DNA of 50,776 nt from Micropruina sp. Its GTDB lineage: Bacteria; Actinomycetota; Actinomycetes; Propionibacteriales; Propionibacteriaceae. The number at the start of each line of letters is the position of its first letter. The stretch's first letter is position 1. Shown piece after piece: positions 37,761 through 47,569 of the stretch. The position numbers and the translations under genes were made by a program. The notes beneath the pieces were generated by a model. It saw only the letters and a list, made by a program, of their open reading frames with translations, searched no databases and was not told where the DNA came from. The stretch spans positions 1 through 50,776 of the forward strand of contig JADJTO010000017.1 in assembly GCA_016711105.1 (NCBI GenBank). Reading direction: 5' to 3'.

Positions 37761-38370
37761 CGCGCCTGGGAAGACCGATACGGCACACGTCGACGCGGTC
37801 CCCGATTTCAGCCAAGCCCCGGCGGGTGCGCCCGCGGATTACTTCCGCCCAACTGACGACGCAACCATTGCGCATCTGCCGCCCGTGCCCGTGATCACCG
37901 GTTACGGGAATGGCCCGGTCCCGGCGGGTGCTCAGGTTCCGGTCGCGGCTGCTCCGGCTGCCGCTGCTCCGGCGCCGGCACGCAAGCCGGCGGTGCGGCG
38001 GACGCGGAAGGCTCGACTTCGGCTCTCCCGGATCGACCCGTGGTCGGTGATGAAGACGTCGTTCCTGTTTTCGGTGGCCTTCGGGATCATGTTCTGGGTC
38101 GCCACCTACGTCGTCTGGTCGGTGATCGGGGCCTCCGGTCTGTTCGATGCCCTGGACACGTTCATCCAGAGCATTCTCTCCAGCCCGAACGACACCACTC
38201 CGGTGCGAATCGAGGACTTCGTGAACACCAACAAGGTGCTCGGCGTCGCCGCCCTGATCGCGGTGATCAACGTGGTGATCCTGACCGCTCTCGGCACGGT
38301 CACCTCCTTCCTCTACAACCTCAGCGCCAACATCCTGGGCGGCCTTGAGCTGACCCTCGCCGAGGACTGA
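37753..38370 (+). CDS. DUF3566 membrane protein
   Basis: 205 aa. A Pro/Ala-rich N-terminal half is followed by the conserved domain: RLRLSRIDPWSVMKTSFLFS, a membrane helix, then NVVILTALGTVTSFLYNLSANILGGLELTL. It sits directly after gyrA in most actinobacteria; function unknown. GTG 37753 overlaps the gyrA stop by 8 bases and has AGGAGG in front. Confidence 0.9.
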   Translation: MTDAPGKTDTAHVDAVPDFSQAPAGAPADYFRPTDDATIAHLPPVPVITGYGNGPVPAGAQVPVAAAPAAAAPAPARKPAVRRTRKARLRLSRIDPWSVMKTSFLFSVAFGIMFWVATYVVWSVIGASGLFDALDTFIQSILSSPNDTTPVRIEDFVNTNKVLGVAALIAVINVVILTALGTVTSFLYNLSANILGGLELTLAED

Positions 38371-38396
38371 CCCTTCGGTCGGTCTCACGCGCAAGC

Positions 38397-38427
38397 GGCC
38401 CATCCCGGTGACGGGGTGGGCCTTTTT
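38397..38427 (+). terminator. Rho-independent terminator after gyrA-DUF3566
   Basis: 11-bp stem (GGCCCATCCCG with CGGGGTGGGCC, one wobble pair), GTGA loop, then TTTTT. This is the strongest intrinsic terminator in the window. Confidence 0.92.
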
Positions 38428-38632
38428 GCTTGTACGGGCCTGGTTGCGCGAAAAAGCACGGCGAATCCGGCCCTTCGAGGCCCTATGGGCGATGAGCATC
38501 GCCCAGGACCGCGAAGTTTCCGGCACTGGCCCCCGGGGGGTCCGCGCGGCCAACTCTGGCCCCCGAGAGGGGCCAAGTTGAGCAAGACCGGGCAGAGTCG
38601 GTAGAGTCTGCTCTCGGTGTTCCCGCCAACGC

Positions 38633-38709
38633 GGGCCTATAGCTCAGACGGTTAGAGCGCTGCCCTGATAAGGCAGAGGTCACTGGTTCAAGTCCAGTTA
38701 GGCCCACCA
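38633..38709 (+). tRNA. tRNA-Ile (anticodon GAT)
   Basis: 77 nt with encoded CCA. The acceptor stem GGGCCTA pairs with TAGGCCC; the anticodon stem CTGCC/GGCAG encloses CTGATAA with GAT at 38667-38669; the T arm contains GGTTCAAGTCC. Its usual neighbour tRNA-Ala is not seen; instead island sequence begins right after the CCA, consistent with integration at the tRNA 3' end. Confidence 0.96.
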
Positions 38710-38917
38710 GATCTCCTTGAGATCCACGCACCACACTTCCCGCCTCCCTGACTAGGGGCTCTAATTGCTTGTTCGGAGCAGGTCGAGCGAGTGGTCAGAT
38801 GTAGGCAGAAATGGCCCTCGTAATGCACGCAAGATGCACGACACGCCGAGGTAGTGGGGCAGGTGGGACCACAGGGCACGGACGAAGCGATCCTTCGGGA
38901 CGATCCGCAGGTTGCCC

Positions 38918-39049
38918 TCGAGGATGTGCCAGGTCAGCTACAGCTGGCCGGACATGGCTCGACACAACGCTCGGGGGACATTCACCGCCAGAGCGGACGC
39001 TGAGGGCTGGATCGCTCTGGAGCGGCGCCTGATCGAGTGGGATGAGTGG
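38918..39049 (+). pseudogene. N-terminal fragment of a tyrosine integrase
   Basis: The reading frame gives QVSYSWPDMARHN, then GTFTARADAEGWIALERR and LIEWDEW, the pattern of the small N-terminal arm-binding domain of actinobacterial phage or island integrases (x-TF-x-TK-x-DA-x-W). It is not continued in any frame here. The rest of an integrase appears from about 40430, so the two may be halves of one gene. Between the tRNA end and this fragment (38710-38917) I recognise nothing. Confidence 0.5.
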
Positions 39050-39283
39050 GCCTGCCGGCCCGATCAGGCACACGTTCTCGAGGGCTGGGGTCCCATTCCA
39101 GGCTGGCCAGAGGGCAGTCGTCGACATCATTCGTGCCCTGGCTCTGCGTCAGGGCGCCGACAGCGTCGAGGCGCTCGCGGAATCTCTCGGCAGGTGTGTC
39201 GGCCGAATGTCCGCCGGACTGTACGAGGGCAGTGTCGGCAGAAGGCGCGAACCCTGAAAGGACTCGGTCGTGGGTGCGGCCAC

Positions 39284-39470
39284 CTGATCCGGCCCGAGCT
39301 CAATGCTGACGCGGACCCCACTGGCCACCTTTACGGGCGCGCAGTGGTCTTCACGGGCGCCCTGATGTCCATGAACCGACAGCTCGCTGGGAGGAGTGCG
39401 CGAGGGTCGGGAGCTGTCCCAGAGCCGTCGACAACGAAGCGCACGATCTGGCTGCTGAACGCTCGGCGGG
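39284..39470 (+). pseudogene. BRCT-domain fragment (DNA pol III epsilon/exonuclease-like C-terminus)
   Basis: LNADADPTGHLYGRAVVFTG and ALMSMNRQLA, then AVPEPSTTKRT, match the C-terminal BRCT domain of actinobacterial DEDDh exonuclease-BRCT proteins. The exonuclease domain is missing and the frame is disturbed after RQLA, so this is a gene remnant. The stretch 39050-39283 before it has no recognisable gene. Confidence 0.5.
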
Positions 39471-39519
39471 CCGGCCTGTGGTCCAGCCACTCGACACCGA
39501 GTCTTGAGCCCGTCCCTTT

Positions 39520-39530
39520 CGAATAATTCG
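39520..39530. promoter_or_regulatory. Palindrome in toxin-antitoxin promoter
   Basis: CGAATAATTCG, a perfect inverted repeat around one base, 20 bases before the antitoxin start, followed by a -10-like TACACT (39539-39544). It is a likely autoregulatory operator. Confidence 0.5.
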
Positions 39531-39550
39531 ATTTCGTCTACACTGGAGCC

Positions 39551-40047
39551 ATGAGCACCCAGGCAAGTGAATCGACGACGGTCCTGCCGCCTGCTGACAT
39601 AGAGGCGATGCTGGATCTCTCGCGCTTTCTCGAGCACGTCGGCGAGCCAGCTGCCTTGCTAGGCCCGGACGGCCAGACCGTCCCGCTCCCCATGGAGGCT
39701 TACAAGGTGCTGGTGAAGGTCGTCGCCTCAATGAGGGCGGGCAAGGCAACCACGATTGACCGATGGACCAGCAGCTCACCACCCAGGAGGCAGCCAACTT
39801 CCTCGGCATCAGCCGGCCCACACTGGTCAAGCTGCTCGACCAGGGCGAGATCTCCCTTGAGCGCCCCGCATCGGGTCAGCACCGGCGCGTGCGGTTGGAT
39901 GACGTCGGACTACCAGCGCCGTAAGCGTGCCAGCCGGCGGGCGACACTCGACGAGCTCACCGCAGAGGCCGCCGATGGGGGCTGTACGACCAAGTGCCTG
40001 ACTATTCCGAGGCGCTGCAGGCTGCTCGCAAGCGCCAAGCTGGCTGA
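39551..40047 (+). CDS. HTH antitoxin of a PIN toxin pair (frameshifted)
   Basis: About 165 aa if corrected. After an N-terminal region come an excisionase/MerR-like helix-turn-helix, QQLTTQEAANFLGISRPTL and VKLLDQGEISLERP, then HRRVRLDDV, and a basic C-terminal helix (YQRRKRASRRATLDELTAEA). This order is that of antitoxins paired with PIN toxins. The frame breaks near 39757 (one base missing), at GG near 39904 and at the G run near 39976. The stop lies 3 bases before the toxin GTG. Possibly intact in the real genome. Confidence 0.65.
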
Positions 40048-40050
40048 ATC

Positions 40051-40425
40051 GTGGCCCGGTTCAGCGCATTTCTCGACGCGTGTGTCCTAGTGCCGATCGC
40101 GCTGGCCGACACTCTGCTTCGGCTCGCAGAGGCCGACCTCTACAGACCGCTGTGGAGTGGTCGGGTCCTGGACGAGATGGTCGAGGCGATCGGGACGATC
40201 CATCCAAACCTGGCTGGCGGCGCAGCCAGGGCTCGAAGCGACGCGATGCAGTCCGCCCCTTTGACGTCGCCTGCGTGACGGTAAGGGAGCCGCTGGAGTC
40301 TGGCATCACTTTCTTCGGATCGCGACGACCGCCACGTGGCTGCAACGGCCTTGCGTGGCCGCGCCGACATGATCGTGACGGCCAACCTTCGTGAATTTCC
40401 CTCCGACGTACTCGGATCTTTCAGG
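40051..40425 (+). CDS. PIN-domain toxin (frameshifted, 3' end lost)
   Basis: VapC-type ribonuclease. FLDACVLVP holds the first catalytic Asp; LWSGRVLDEMVEAI gives the conserved Glu region; DDRHVAATAL and ADMIVTANLREFPSD give the later acidic residues. The frame breaks at CCCC near 40256-40259 and again near 40330. After DVLGSF the usual final 30-40 residues of such toxins are absent, and the frame continues directly into integrase-like sequence (RDMRLRDVTPETVRAG). So the toxin seems to be truncated by a recombination junction near 40425. Confidence 0.65.
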
Positions 40426-41223
40426 GACATGCGGCTGAGGGACGTGACGCCGGAGACGGTGCGCGCGGGATCGGGAAGCTCAACGCAAGGACGCCGCGGA
40501 GCAACGAGCACGCCTACGCGCTGCTCAAGACGATCTTCGCCACCGCTGTCCAGGACGAGCTGCTGGATCGAAACCCCTGCGGAGAACGGATGCTGAAGCC
40601 CGTCCGGCACATCGGGCAGCCGGCAACCCCGGACGAACTGGCTCTGCTGGTGGAGGCGATGCCCGAGCGGTGCGGCTGGTGGCTGACGGATCGAGCTGGC
40701 TGCGTGGTGCGCGCTGCGGTTCGGCGAGGTGTCCGGAGCTGCGTCGTGGTGACATCGATCTGAAGAACCGCGTGATCCGCGTCAGCCGAGCCCTGCAGTG
40801 GGTCGACGGCACCAAGATCGTGGCGGGACCTAAGCTAAGGCCGACAATGTGCGGGTGGTGGCGTTCCCGCCCACATCGGGGAGGCGATCAAGGATCACGT
40901 TGGGATGCATCCCAAGTTCGGTAAGGACTGCCTGCTGTTCCCGACGACACATGGTGAGCAGTACCGGGCGCACACGTTCCACCATGCACTTTGTCAGGAG
41001 GGCCAGAGAGGCCGCTGGAAGGCCCGACCTGCGGTTCCACGACCTCCGGCACACCGGAGCCACTTTGGTGGCAGCCGCAGGCGCCACGCTTGCCGAGTTG
41101 ATGCAGCGCCTGGGCCAATCGACCGTTTCGGCCGCGCTGGCCTACCAGCGCGCTGCGCAGGGCTCGGACAAGCAAGCGGATCGCCGCTCATTTGTCGGCA
41201 TTGCGAATTCCGAAAAGACCTAG
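40426..41223 (+). pseudogene. Tyrosine-type site-specific integrase, core and catalytic part (frameshifted)
   Basis: Pieces in successive frames give LRDVTPETVRAG, HAYALLKTIFATAVQDELLD, RNPC, ELRRGDIDLKNRVIRVSRAL (first catalytic Arg), then CLLFPTTHG, LRFHDLRHTGATLVAAAGAT (HxxR) and LGQSTVSAALAYQRAAQ (catalytic Tyr). The order is that of phage or island integrases, but at least four frameshifts are needed and the N-terminal domain is absent. It fits a degraded integrase of the island at the tRNA-Ile gene. Confidence 0.75.
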
Positions 41224-41301
41224 TGCTAATATGGCACCGGGAGTACGTGTTGCCTGTTAGGAGCAGGGCGCGGCTGCCACTTCTCGGTGAGAGGATGAAC
41301 T

Positions 41302-42833
41302 ATGCCTATCGATCTCAGCGCAAACGAATCGGCGCATGAAATGGTTCCGGCTGCAGGCCCAGAACGACCAGATCTTGTGTTCGGCTTGGTTATTCCTGTC
41401 GGCACTCCGGTGAAGAGTCTGCGGACCGCCCTCGACTCGGGGCTGCGGAGCTATGGATACACACCCGAGTGGATCAAGATGAGCGATCTTCTTCGCGCCT
41501 ATGCCAAGAGGATCGGAGGCCAAGTGCCAGACGGACCTGAGAACGCCCGTATCGAGGCACTTATGGCCATCGGCGACTCCTTCTGCAAGGAGGCTGGCGA
41601 TCCCGCGGCGGTCGCTCTCGACGCGTTGTTCGAGGTCGGAACGCGGCGCGCGAAGGCTGCGGCAGGCAACGAACCGGCGGGACCGAGGGCGTGGATCCTT
41701 GACTCACTCAAACGTGACCAAGAGGTCGTGCAGCTACGCCAAGTTTACGGCGATCACGCGGTTGTGATAAGCGCGCAAGCCAGCAGCCAAACCAGGAAGC
41801 AAACGCTGTCAGAACTCATCTCACCCCGATCCCTCGATGCCCGAGGACGAAACAGAGCGTTTGATCGAGAAGCTCTTAGCCCGAGATCTCGACAGCGAGA
41901 ATGGACCCTACGGTCAGAAAATTCTGGGGACGTTCCCGATGGCGGACTGCTTCATCCGTTGCGACTCGGACGCCGGAACTGCACCGACCACCGAGGATGA
42001 CGTTGAGCGCGTCCTGACCTCTTGTTCGAAATCCAGAAGCCCGTATTCCCACGGACGTCGAGTTCGGTATGTATCTGGCTACGGCCGTCGCAGCGAGGTC
42101 CCCCGAGTTGGGAAGGAAGGTCGGAGCCGCGATCCTGAACGGCGCATCGGTCAGTTCTCTGGGGGCCAACCCCACCCATTGACACCGACCCAGTCACCCA
42201 CCGTCCGACCGGTCGAAGCGCGATCTTAGCCGCCTGATGCTGACACCCTCAGGAGGTTCGCGGAGGCGAAGCTGCTGGACTCTGAATCGTTGAAGCAGCT
42301 TGCCGAACACCCCGACTCCTACGTGGAGTCGCTCCTCTCGGGGCCAATGAAGGGGTCCCAGCTTGCGTCACTTACTGAGTTTCAGGTCCCGGTACATGCC
42401 GAGATGACGGCGCTTCTCGATGCACTTGCCCAAGGGAAGCCAGTCGGCGGGCAGACGATCTTCGTTACCGCGTACCCATGTCATGGCTGGGCGCGTCACA
42501 TCCTGCGTGCTGATCTTCGTGGTCTACCTGGACCCGTATCCAAGAGTCGTGCTGCCGCCATGTACGGCAGGGACGTGGCTGATCGGTTCCGCGCTTTCAC
42601 CGGTGTTGCTCCAAACCGTTACCTACGTTGGTTCTCGATGAGCGGACCGAGAGCGGCAGCAGACGGAAGCAGGATCGTCTGGGGTCACGCTGAACGGCTC
42701 ACGGCTGGGCCTCGTCACGTCGCTTGAGCCGTATGTGATCGAGCGACGAGAGGAAGCTGCTTCGCTTCTCCGAGCGCTCCCAAACCGGAAGATGGAGACA
42801 CACCGGCAGTGTCAGTGGTGGAATGTTGACTAG
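41302..42833 (+). pseudogene. Decayed anti-phage dCTP deaminase (AvcD/DCD-like)
   Basis: The N-terminal P-loop-like domain DLVFGLVIPVGTPVKSLRTA, then PRAWILDSLKRDQEVVQLR and QVYGDHAVVISA, and the C-terminal deaminase part with PVHAEMTALLDAL match the two-domain anti-phage deoxycytidylate deaminases that destroy dC nucleotides during infection. At least four frameshifts interrupt it (first at CCCC 41824-41827). In the zinc site PCxxC the second cysteine is Trp (YPCHGWARH), a substitution that sequencing indels do not explain and that should abolish zinc binding. The end QCQWWNVD with stop at 42833 is natural. I therefore call it a pseudogene. Confidence 0.7.
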
Positions 42834-42880
42834 AAGCACTGTGGATCGCTTAAGGTCCAGTATCGAGTTGAGAGGTTCTC

Positions 42881-43045
42881 ATGGATGCAAGTCAACGCTC
42901 ACGATTAAGTTCTCAAGACGATCGAGCCCGCTACGCTGCGGCGGCCCGCCAACGGGTGGACAGGCTGACAGCCTCGGAGCGAGCAGACCTCAACAACCGC
43001 TACCTACGCGCCGGTCAGGAGTCTAGACGATCCGGTGGGCTGTGA
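42881..43045 (+). CDS. Small hypothetical protein (54 aa)
   Basis: ATG start after GAGAGG; product of 54 residues, basic and polar (MDASQRSRLSSQDDRARYAA, then VDRLTASERADLNNRY), predicted mostly helical. No family recognised. The frame is intact in a region of broken genes, which is weak support that it is real. The following 43046-43293 holds no clear gene and presumably the pglW promoter. Confidence 0.35.
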   Translation: MDASQRSRLSSQDDRARYAAAARQRVDRLTASERADLNNRYLRAGQESRRSGGL

Positions 43046-43293
43046 CCCAAGTCAGGTTTCGTGGCTGAACCGAAGCGATGTGGAGGCCCTGCACGACTCG
43101 CTCGGGGCTCGGCGGCGAGGGCGAGACGATCGAGGTGCGCGGCACGGCGGCCGCGATGTTCCCATCGCTCTGCAGGATGCTGCCACGGGTCAGCCCTCGG
43201 GGCGGAGATTCGCCGCGGAGGAACGAGCCTGCCGCACGACCGACCTGATGCGCTCCGGTTAGGGTGGGAGCAGTCGCGAGGGAGGGGTGCTGG

Positions 43294-46200
43294 ATGGCGG
43301 ACGACCGCTGGGTCGAGGTCACGCCGTCGCAGTTCCCTCACGAAGCCGCAGGCCTGAAGATCGTCCGCGACCTCCTGCCCGACCGCGCTCCCTACCGGGC
43401 CTGGTCGAACTTCGAGTTCCGCGACGACCGTGGCACCTGGTCTGAGGTCGACCTGCTCGTCCTCGCCCGCGACGGCCTGCATCTGTTGGAGCTCAAGTAC
43501 TATTCCGGACGCCTCCGCGGCACCGATCAGCTGTGGTTGCGCGACGGTCGACGCGCCGAGGACTCCCCTCTCCTGCTGGCCAACCGCAAGGCCAAGCGGC
43601 TCCGCTCCAAACTGATCGCCGCCTACGACGCCTGGGCCCGGGGCCGCGCCGTGAAAGACACCCCACCGAAGGCGCACGAGGTGATCCCCTTCATCCAGTC
43701 CGGCGTGTTTCTGCACCACCCCGACTTCGTCTGCGACCTCCCCGACCTCAGCCGCCGGGACCTCTACGGCCTGCCCTGGGACGCCCCGCGCTCCGGCCTT
43801 GACCCGATCACCGACCTGCTGGAAAGAGCGCCACACCCCGGCACGAAGCTCCACGAGGGCGCGATCGTCGGCCTGATGGGTCTGATCGGAATGCGCCCTC
43901 ACCAGCGGGAGGCCGGATCCTACGTCCTGGACGCCCAGCCACTCGAGGACGGCCCGGGTTGGCAGGACTGGCTCGCCACCCACAAGCACCTTCGCGACCA
44001 GCGTCGACGCATCCGCTTCCGGGTCGCCCCGAGGAGGTCCCCGGACGAGGCTCGCCGTCGCCTCCGCCTGCTCGCCGCGTACGAGCTGCACGTGATGCAG
44101 CACCTCAACCACGACGCGATCCTGCGTCCAGAGGACTTTGTCGACTCCGACCTCGGCCCCGGCCTGATCTATCCGCATGACCCGAGCTGGCAGCGCCTCG
44201 ATCTGTGGCTGGCCGCCCAGCCGCGGGCCCTTGACTTCGAGGCTCAGCTTTCACTCATCCGCACGATCGCCGAGGCACTCCAGTACGCCCACGGCAAGAA
44301 CGTGGTTCACCGGGGCCTGAACCCGCGCGCCATCCTGGTGCGGGCCGACCGCAATGGACGTCTCCAGGCCCGCATCACCGACTGGCAGGGGTGGGCCGCA
44401 CCGACGCGGCCACCACAACCGCTACCCGCGGCGTCACCACCTTGGCCACCGCCGATCCGGTGAACCAGGTGGCCGACGCCGAACGTTGGCTCAAGGACGC
44501 GTTCACCGCCCCCGAAGGTGTGTTGGTCGGGGCACCCGACCGCCTCCGTCTCGACGTCTTCGGTCTCGGCGCGCTGGCGTTCTTCATCGTGACCGGCGGT
44601 CGCGCGCCGGCCCGCACCCGCGCCGACCTCACCGCCCGCCTGCGCGACCAGGGCGGCCTCGACGTGTCCGTCGAGCTCCCCCAGGCGCCATCGGCCCTCC
44701 GCGAGGCGATCCTGAAGGCGACGACGCCGCGGGTCTCCGAGCGACTGCCCGACGTCGGGAGCGTCCTGGAGGCATTGGACGCGGCCGAGCCCGCGGCGTC
44801 CGACGAGGTGGTCGACCCTCTGGACGCCGGGAAGGGCGCTGTGCTCGATGACCGGTTCACCCTCAAGAGCCGTCTGGGGCCGGCTCCACCGCGGTTGGGC
44901 TGTTGGTCGCCGACGCCGAGCACCCGGACGCCCCCGACCGCGTGCTCAAGGTCGCCCTCGACGACGCGGCCGCCCGCCGCCTCGACGCCGAGGCGGACGC
45001 CCTGCGCCTGCTCACCCACCCGCGCATCGTGAAGCTGCTCGAAGGTCCCTTCACCGTCGGCGGACGCCGCGCGCTCCTGCTCGAGGCCGCCGGTCGCGAG
45101 ACGCTGGCCACGCAGCTCGGCAACCGCGAGCGACTCCCGCTCGACCTGCTGGAGCGTTGGGGCACCGACCTGCTCGAGGCCCTGGTCGCCCTGGACGCCG
45201 CGGGCATCACCCACCGTGACATCAAGCCGGCCAACCTGGGCATCCACAAGGACTCTTCCTCCCGAAAGCACCTCAAGCTGTTCGACTTCTCGCTGACCAA
45301 GGCGGCGGCGTCCGACACCCGCGCCGGGACGCCGCCCTACCTTGACCCTTTCCTCACCGACAAGCGGCAATACGACTCCGCCGCCGAGCGCTACGCCGCC
45401 GCCGTGGTCCTGTTCGAGATGGCGACCGGGCAAGTGCCCGTCTACGGCGACGGACTGTCCGACCCGGCATCGATCCGGGACGAGGTGACCATCGAGCCCG
45501 GTGACCTGGACCCGTCGGCGCGCAGCCACCTCACTGCCTTCTTCACGCGCGTCCTCGCCCGGGACGCCGGCGTCCGGCACGACACCGCCGCGCAGATGCT
45601 GCTCGCGTGGCGGGCGTGTTTCCCCGAAACCTCGGTCATCCCGGAGAACGCCGACGCACTGGCTGAGGCGGCGACCAAGGACACGCCGCTGACCCAGTCC
45701 GGGCTCACCCCACGGGCGATCTCGGCGCTGGAGCAGCTCCGGGTCACCACTGTCGGGGAGCTGGCCCTCGTCGACCCGGTCTCGCTGAACCACCTGCCAG
45801 GCCTGACCGGCGCCACCAAGCCGGAGGTCCGGGCGCGCGCCAAGCTGTGGCGCTCCAAGTTCGGACGCCGCGGCAGCCGCTGGGAGGTCGTCGATCGGCG
45901 CGCCGCGCTGCCCGATCCGCACGAATGCGTGGACGTGCTGCTGGCCGGCGCCCGCGGCGACCGTAGCGATCGCAACGAGCGGGCGGTCACGTTGGCGTCC
46001 GTCCTGCTCGGCGTGACCGGAACCGTCGACGCGAACGCGACCCAGCAGGAGTTGGCCGCGAGCTTCCGACCTCCGGTGACCCGCGGCCGCGTGAGCCAGC
46101 TATTCGCGACACTCCAAGACCGCTGGGCCGACGACGGCGACGCCAAGACCCTCCTCGACGGGCTCGCCGACGCGACCGACCAGCGCCTGACCGAGCTGGG

Positions 46201-47569
46201 TGGCGTGGCCACGTTCGGCGAGCTCGCCACCCACTTGTTGTCGCTGATGGTCGCTGTCCGCGAGTCGGCCGACGCGCAGGACGTGCCGCTGGCGCAGGGA
46301 CTGCTGCGGTGGACGATCGAGCGCCGGGCCGCCGTCGCGCGAGCCGAGAGTGTCGCCGGTGACGAGGACGCCGGCTGGTTCTTGCGCCGGCGCGAAGGTC
46401 GCCCGGTCCTGCTCGCCACCCGCGCCGACCTGTTGGAGGTCGCCGAGGCACTCGGCCGTCGCGCCGATGCCCTCGTGGACGAGGCCAACCTCACCGGCAC
46501 CGACGCCGTCGTGCCCGCCTCTCGCGTGGCCGAGCAGTTGGGCCTGGTCTTGGACAACGCTGCCTCATCCTTCCCTGAACGGCCCTCGCCCCCCGACGAC
46601 GGCCTGCGCGACGGCGTCCGCCTGGCCCGGGTGGCGGCACACCTGGCCACGCACGCCGGGGCGTCCGCGACCGGGGAGCTGCACCACCGCAACCTCACCC
46701 CCACGGCGGCGTTGAGGCAGTCGCTGCTCGCCGTGGTCCCGGGCCAGCTGTTCGAGGCGTCGGAGCTTCGGGACCGGGTACAGGCTCGGTTCCCTGACCT
46801 GCCGCCACTCCCGCAGCGTCCCGATCTGGACGCGCTCGCGCAGCAGGCGCTGGCGTTGCTCTGGGACGAGGAGCGCCGCCGATACCGGGCGCCGCAGGTC
46901 GCCGGCGGTGACACCACAGGCCTCGATTCGCGGCCCGCGACGCGGGTCGCCACCCCCGACCGCCCCCACGATCGGGCCGGGCCCCGTCGGGCAACGCTTG
47001 GCGGACAGCCGCCGCAGCCGCTCCTTCGTCGCCCTCGGCGTCGGTGCCCAGTGGCTCGACCGCTTCCTGGACGTGCTCCGCGACCGCTTCGAGGTCGCCG
47101 AGCTCGACCTCACCCACACGCTGATGGACGCCCTGCACGAGACCGCAGCCACCGTCGGCGTGCCCTGGTCAGAAGTGCTGGGTGCGGACGCCGACGTGCC
47201 CGGTTCCCGCGCCCACCAGGGGCTGCGGGCGCTCGCGCAACGTTCGCTGCCCGCGGTGCGCCAGACCATCGAACGGGCACTCGCCGATGCCGGCGACCGC
47301 CCCTCCTGCTAACCGACCCCTCGCTGCTGGCGCGCTACGACGCGCTCGGCCTGCTCGCCGGCTGGATGGACCTCGCCACGCCCCGCCCCACCGCGGTGTG
47401 GCTCGTCGTGCCGCAGGTGCACGGAAACATCGGCCCCACGGTCGACGGGCAATCGCTGCCGCTGACAGCGCCCAGCCAGTACGTGCCGGTGCCGACGGAG
47501 TGGATCCAGACCCACCGCGCGCAGCCCACGGCCGCCGCCACCCCCGCCCTGGAAGGAACCCCCTCGTGA
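43294..47569 (+). CDS. pglW: BREX type 2 kinase PglW (four frameshifts)
   Basis: About 1,425 aa when repaired. An N-terminal NERD nuclease-like domain (residues 15-120: EVDLLVLARDGLHLLELKYY) is followed by a kinase-like domain whose catalytic loop reads VVHRGLNPRA (Asp replaced by Gly, no DFG), then a second kinase with gly-rich loop RLGAGSTAVG, VLKVALDD, intact HRDIKPANLGI and DFS, then a helix-hairpin-helix region (LNHLPGLTGATKPEV) and a long C-terminal part. Frame breaks lie at GGGG 44388-44391, GGGG 44876-44879, a C run near 46953-46967 and CCCC 47300-47303; a one-base change at each restores the reading. ATG 43294 follows GGGAGGGG. The stop overlaps the pglX start (GTGA). In Pgl systems PglW phosphorylates itself and is needed for phage resistance. 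Confidence 0.88.

Noticed and set aside
38800..38920. Minus-strand frame reading LEGNLRIVPKDRFVRALWSH, which looks protein-like
   Set aside because: It is only about 40 residues between stops, I recognise no family, and it has no start signal; it may be a remnant but cannot be supported.
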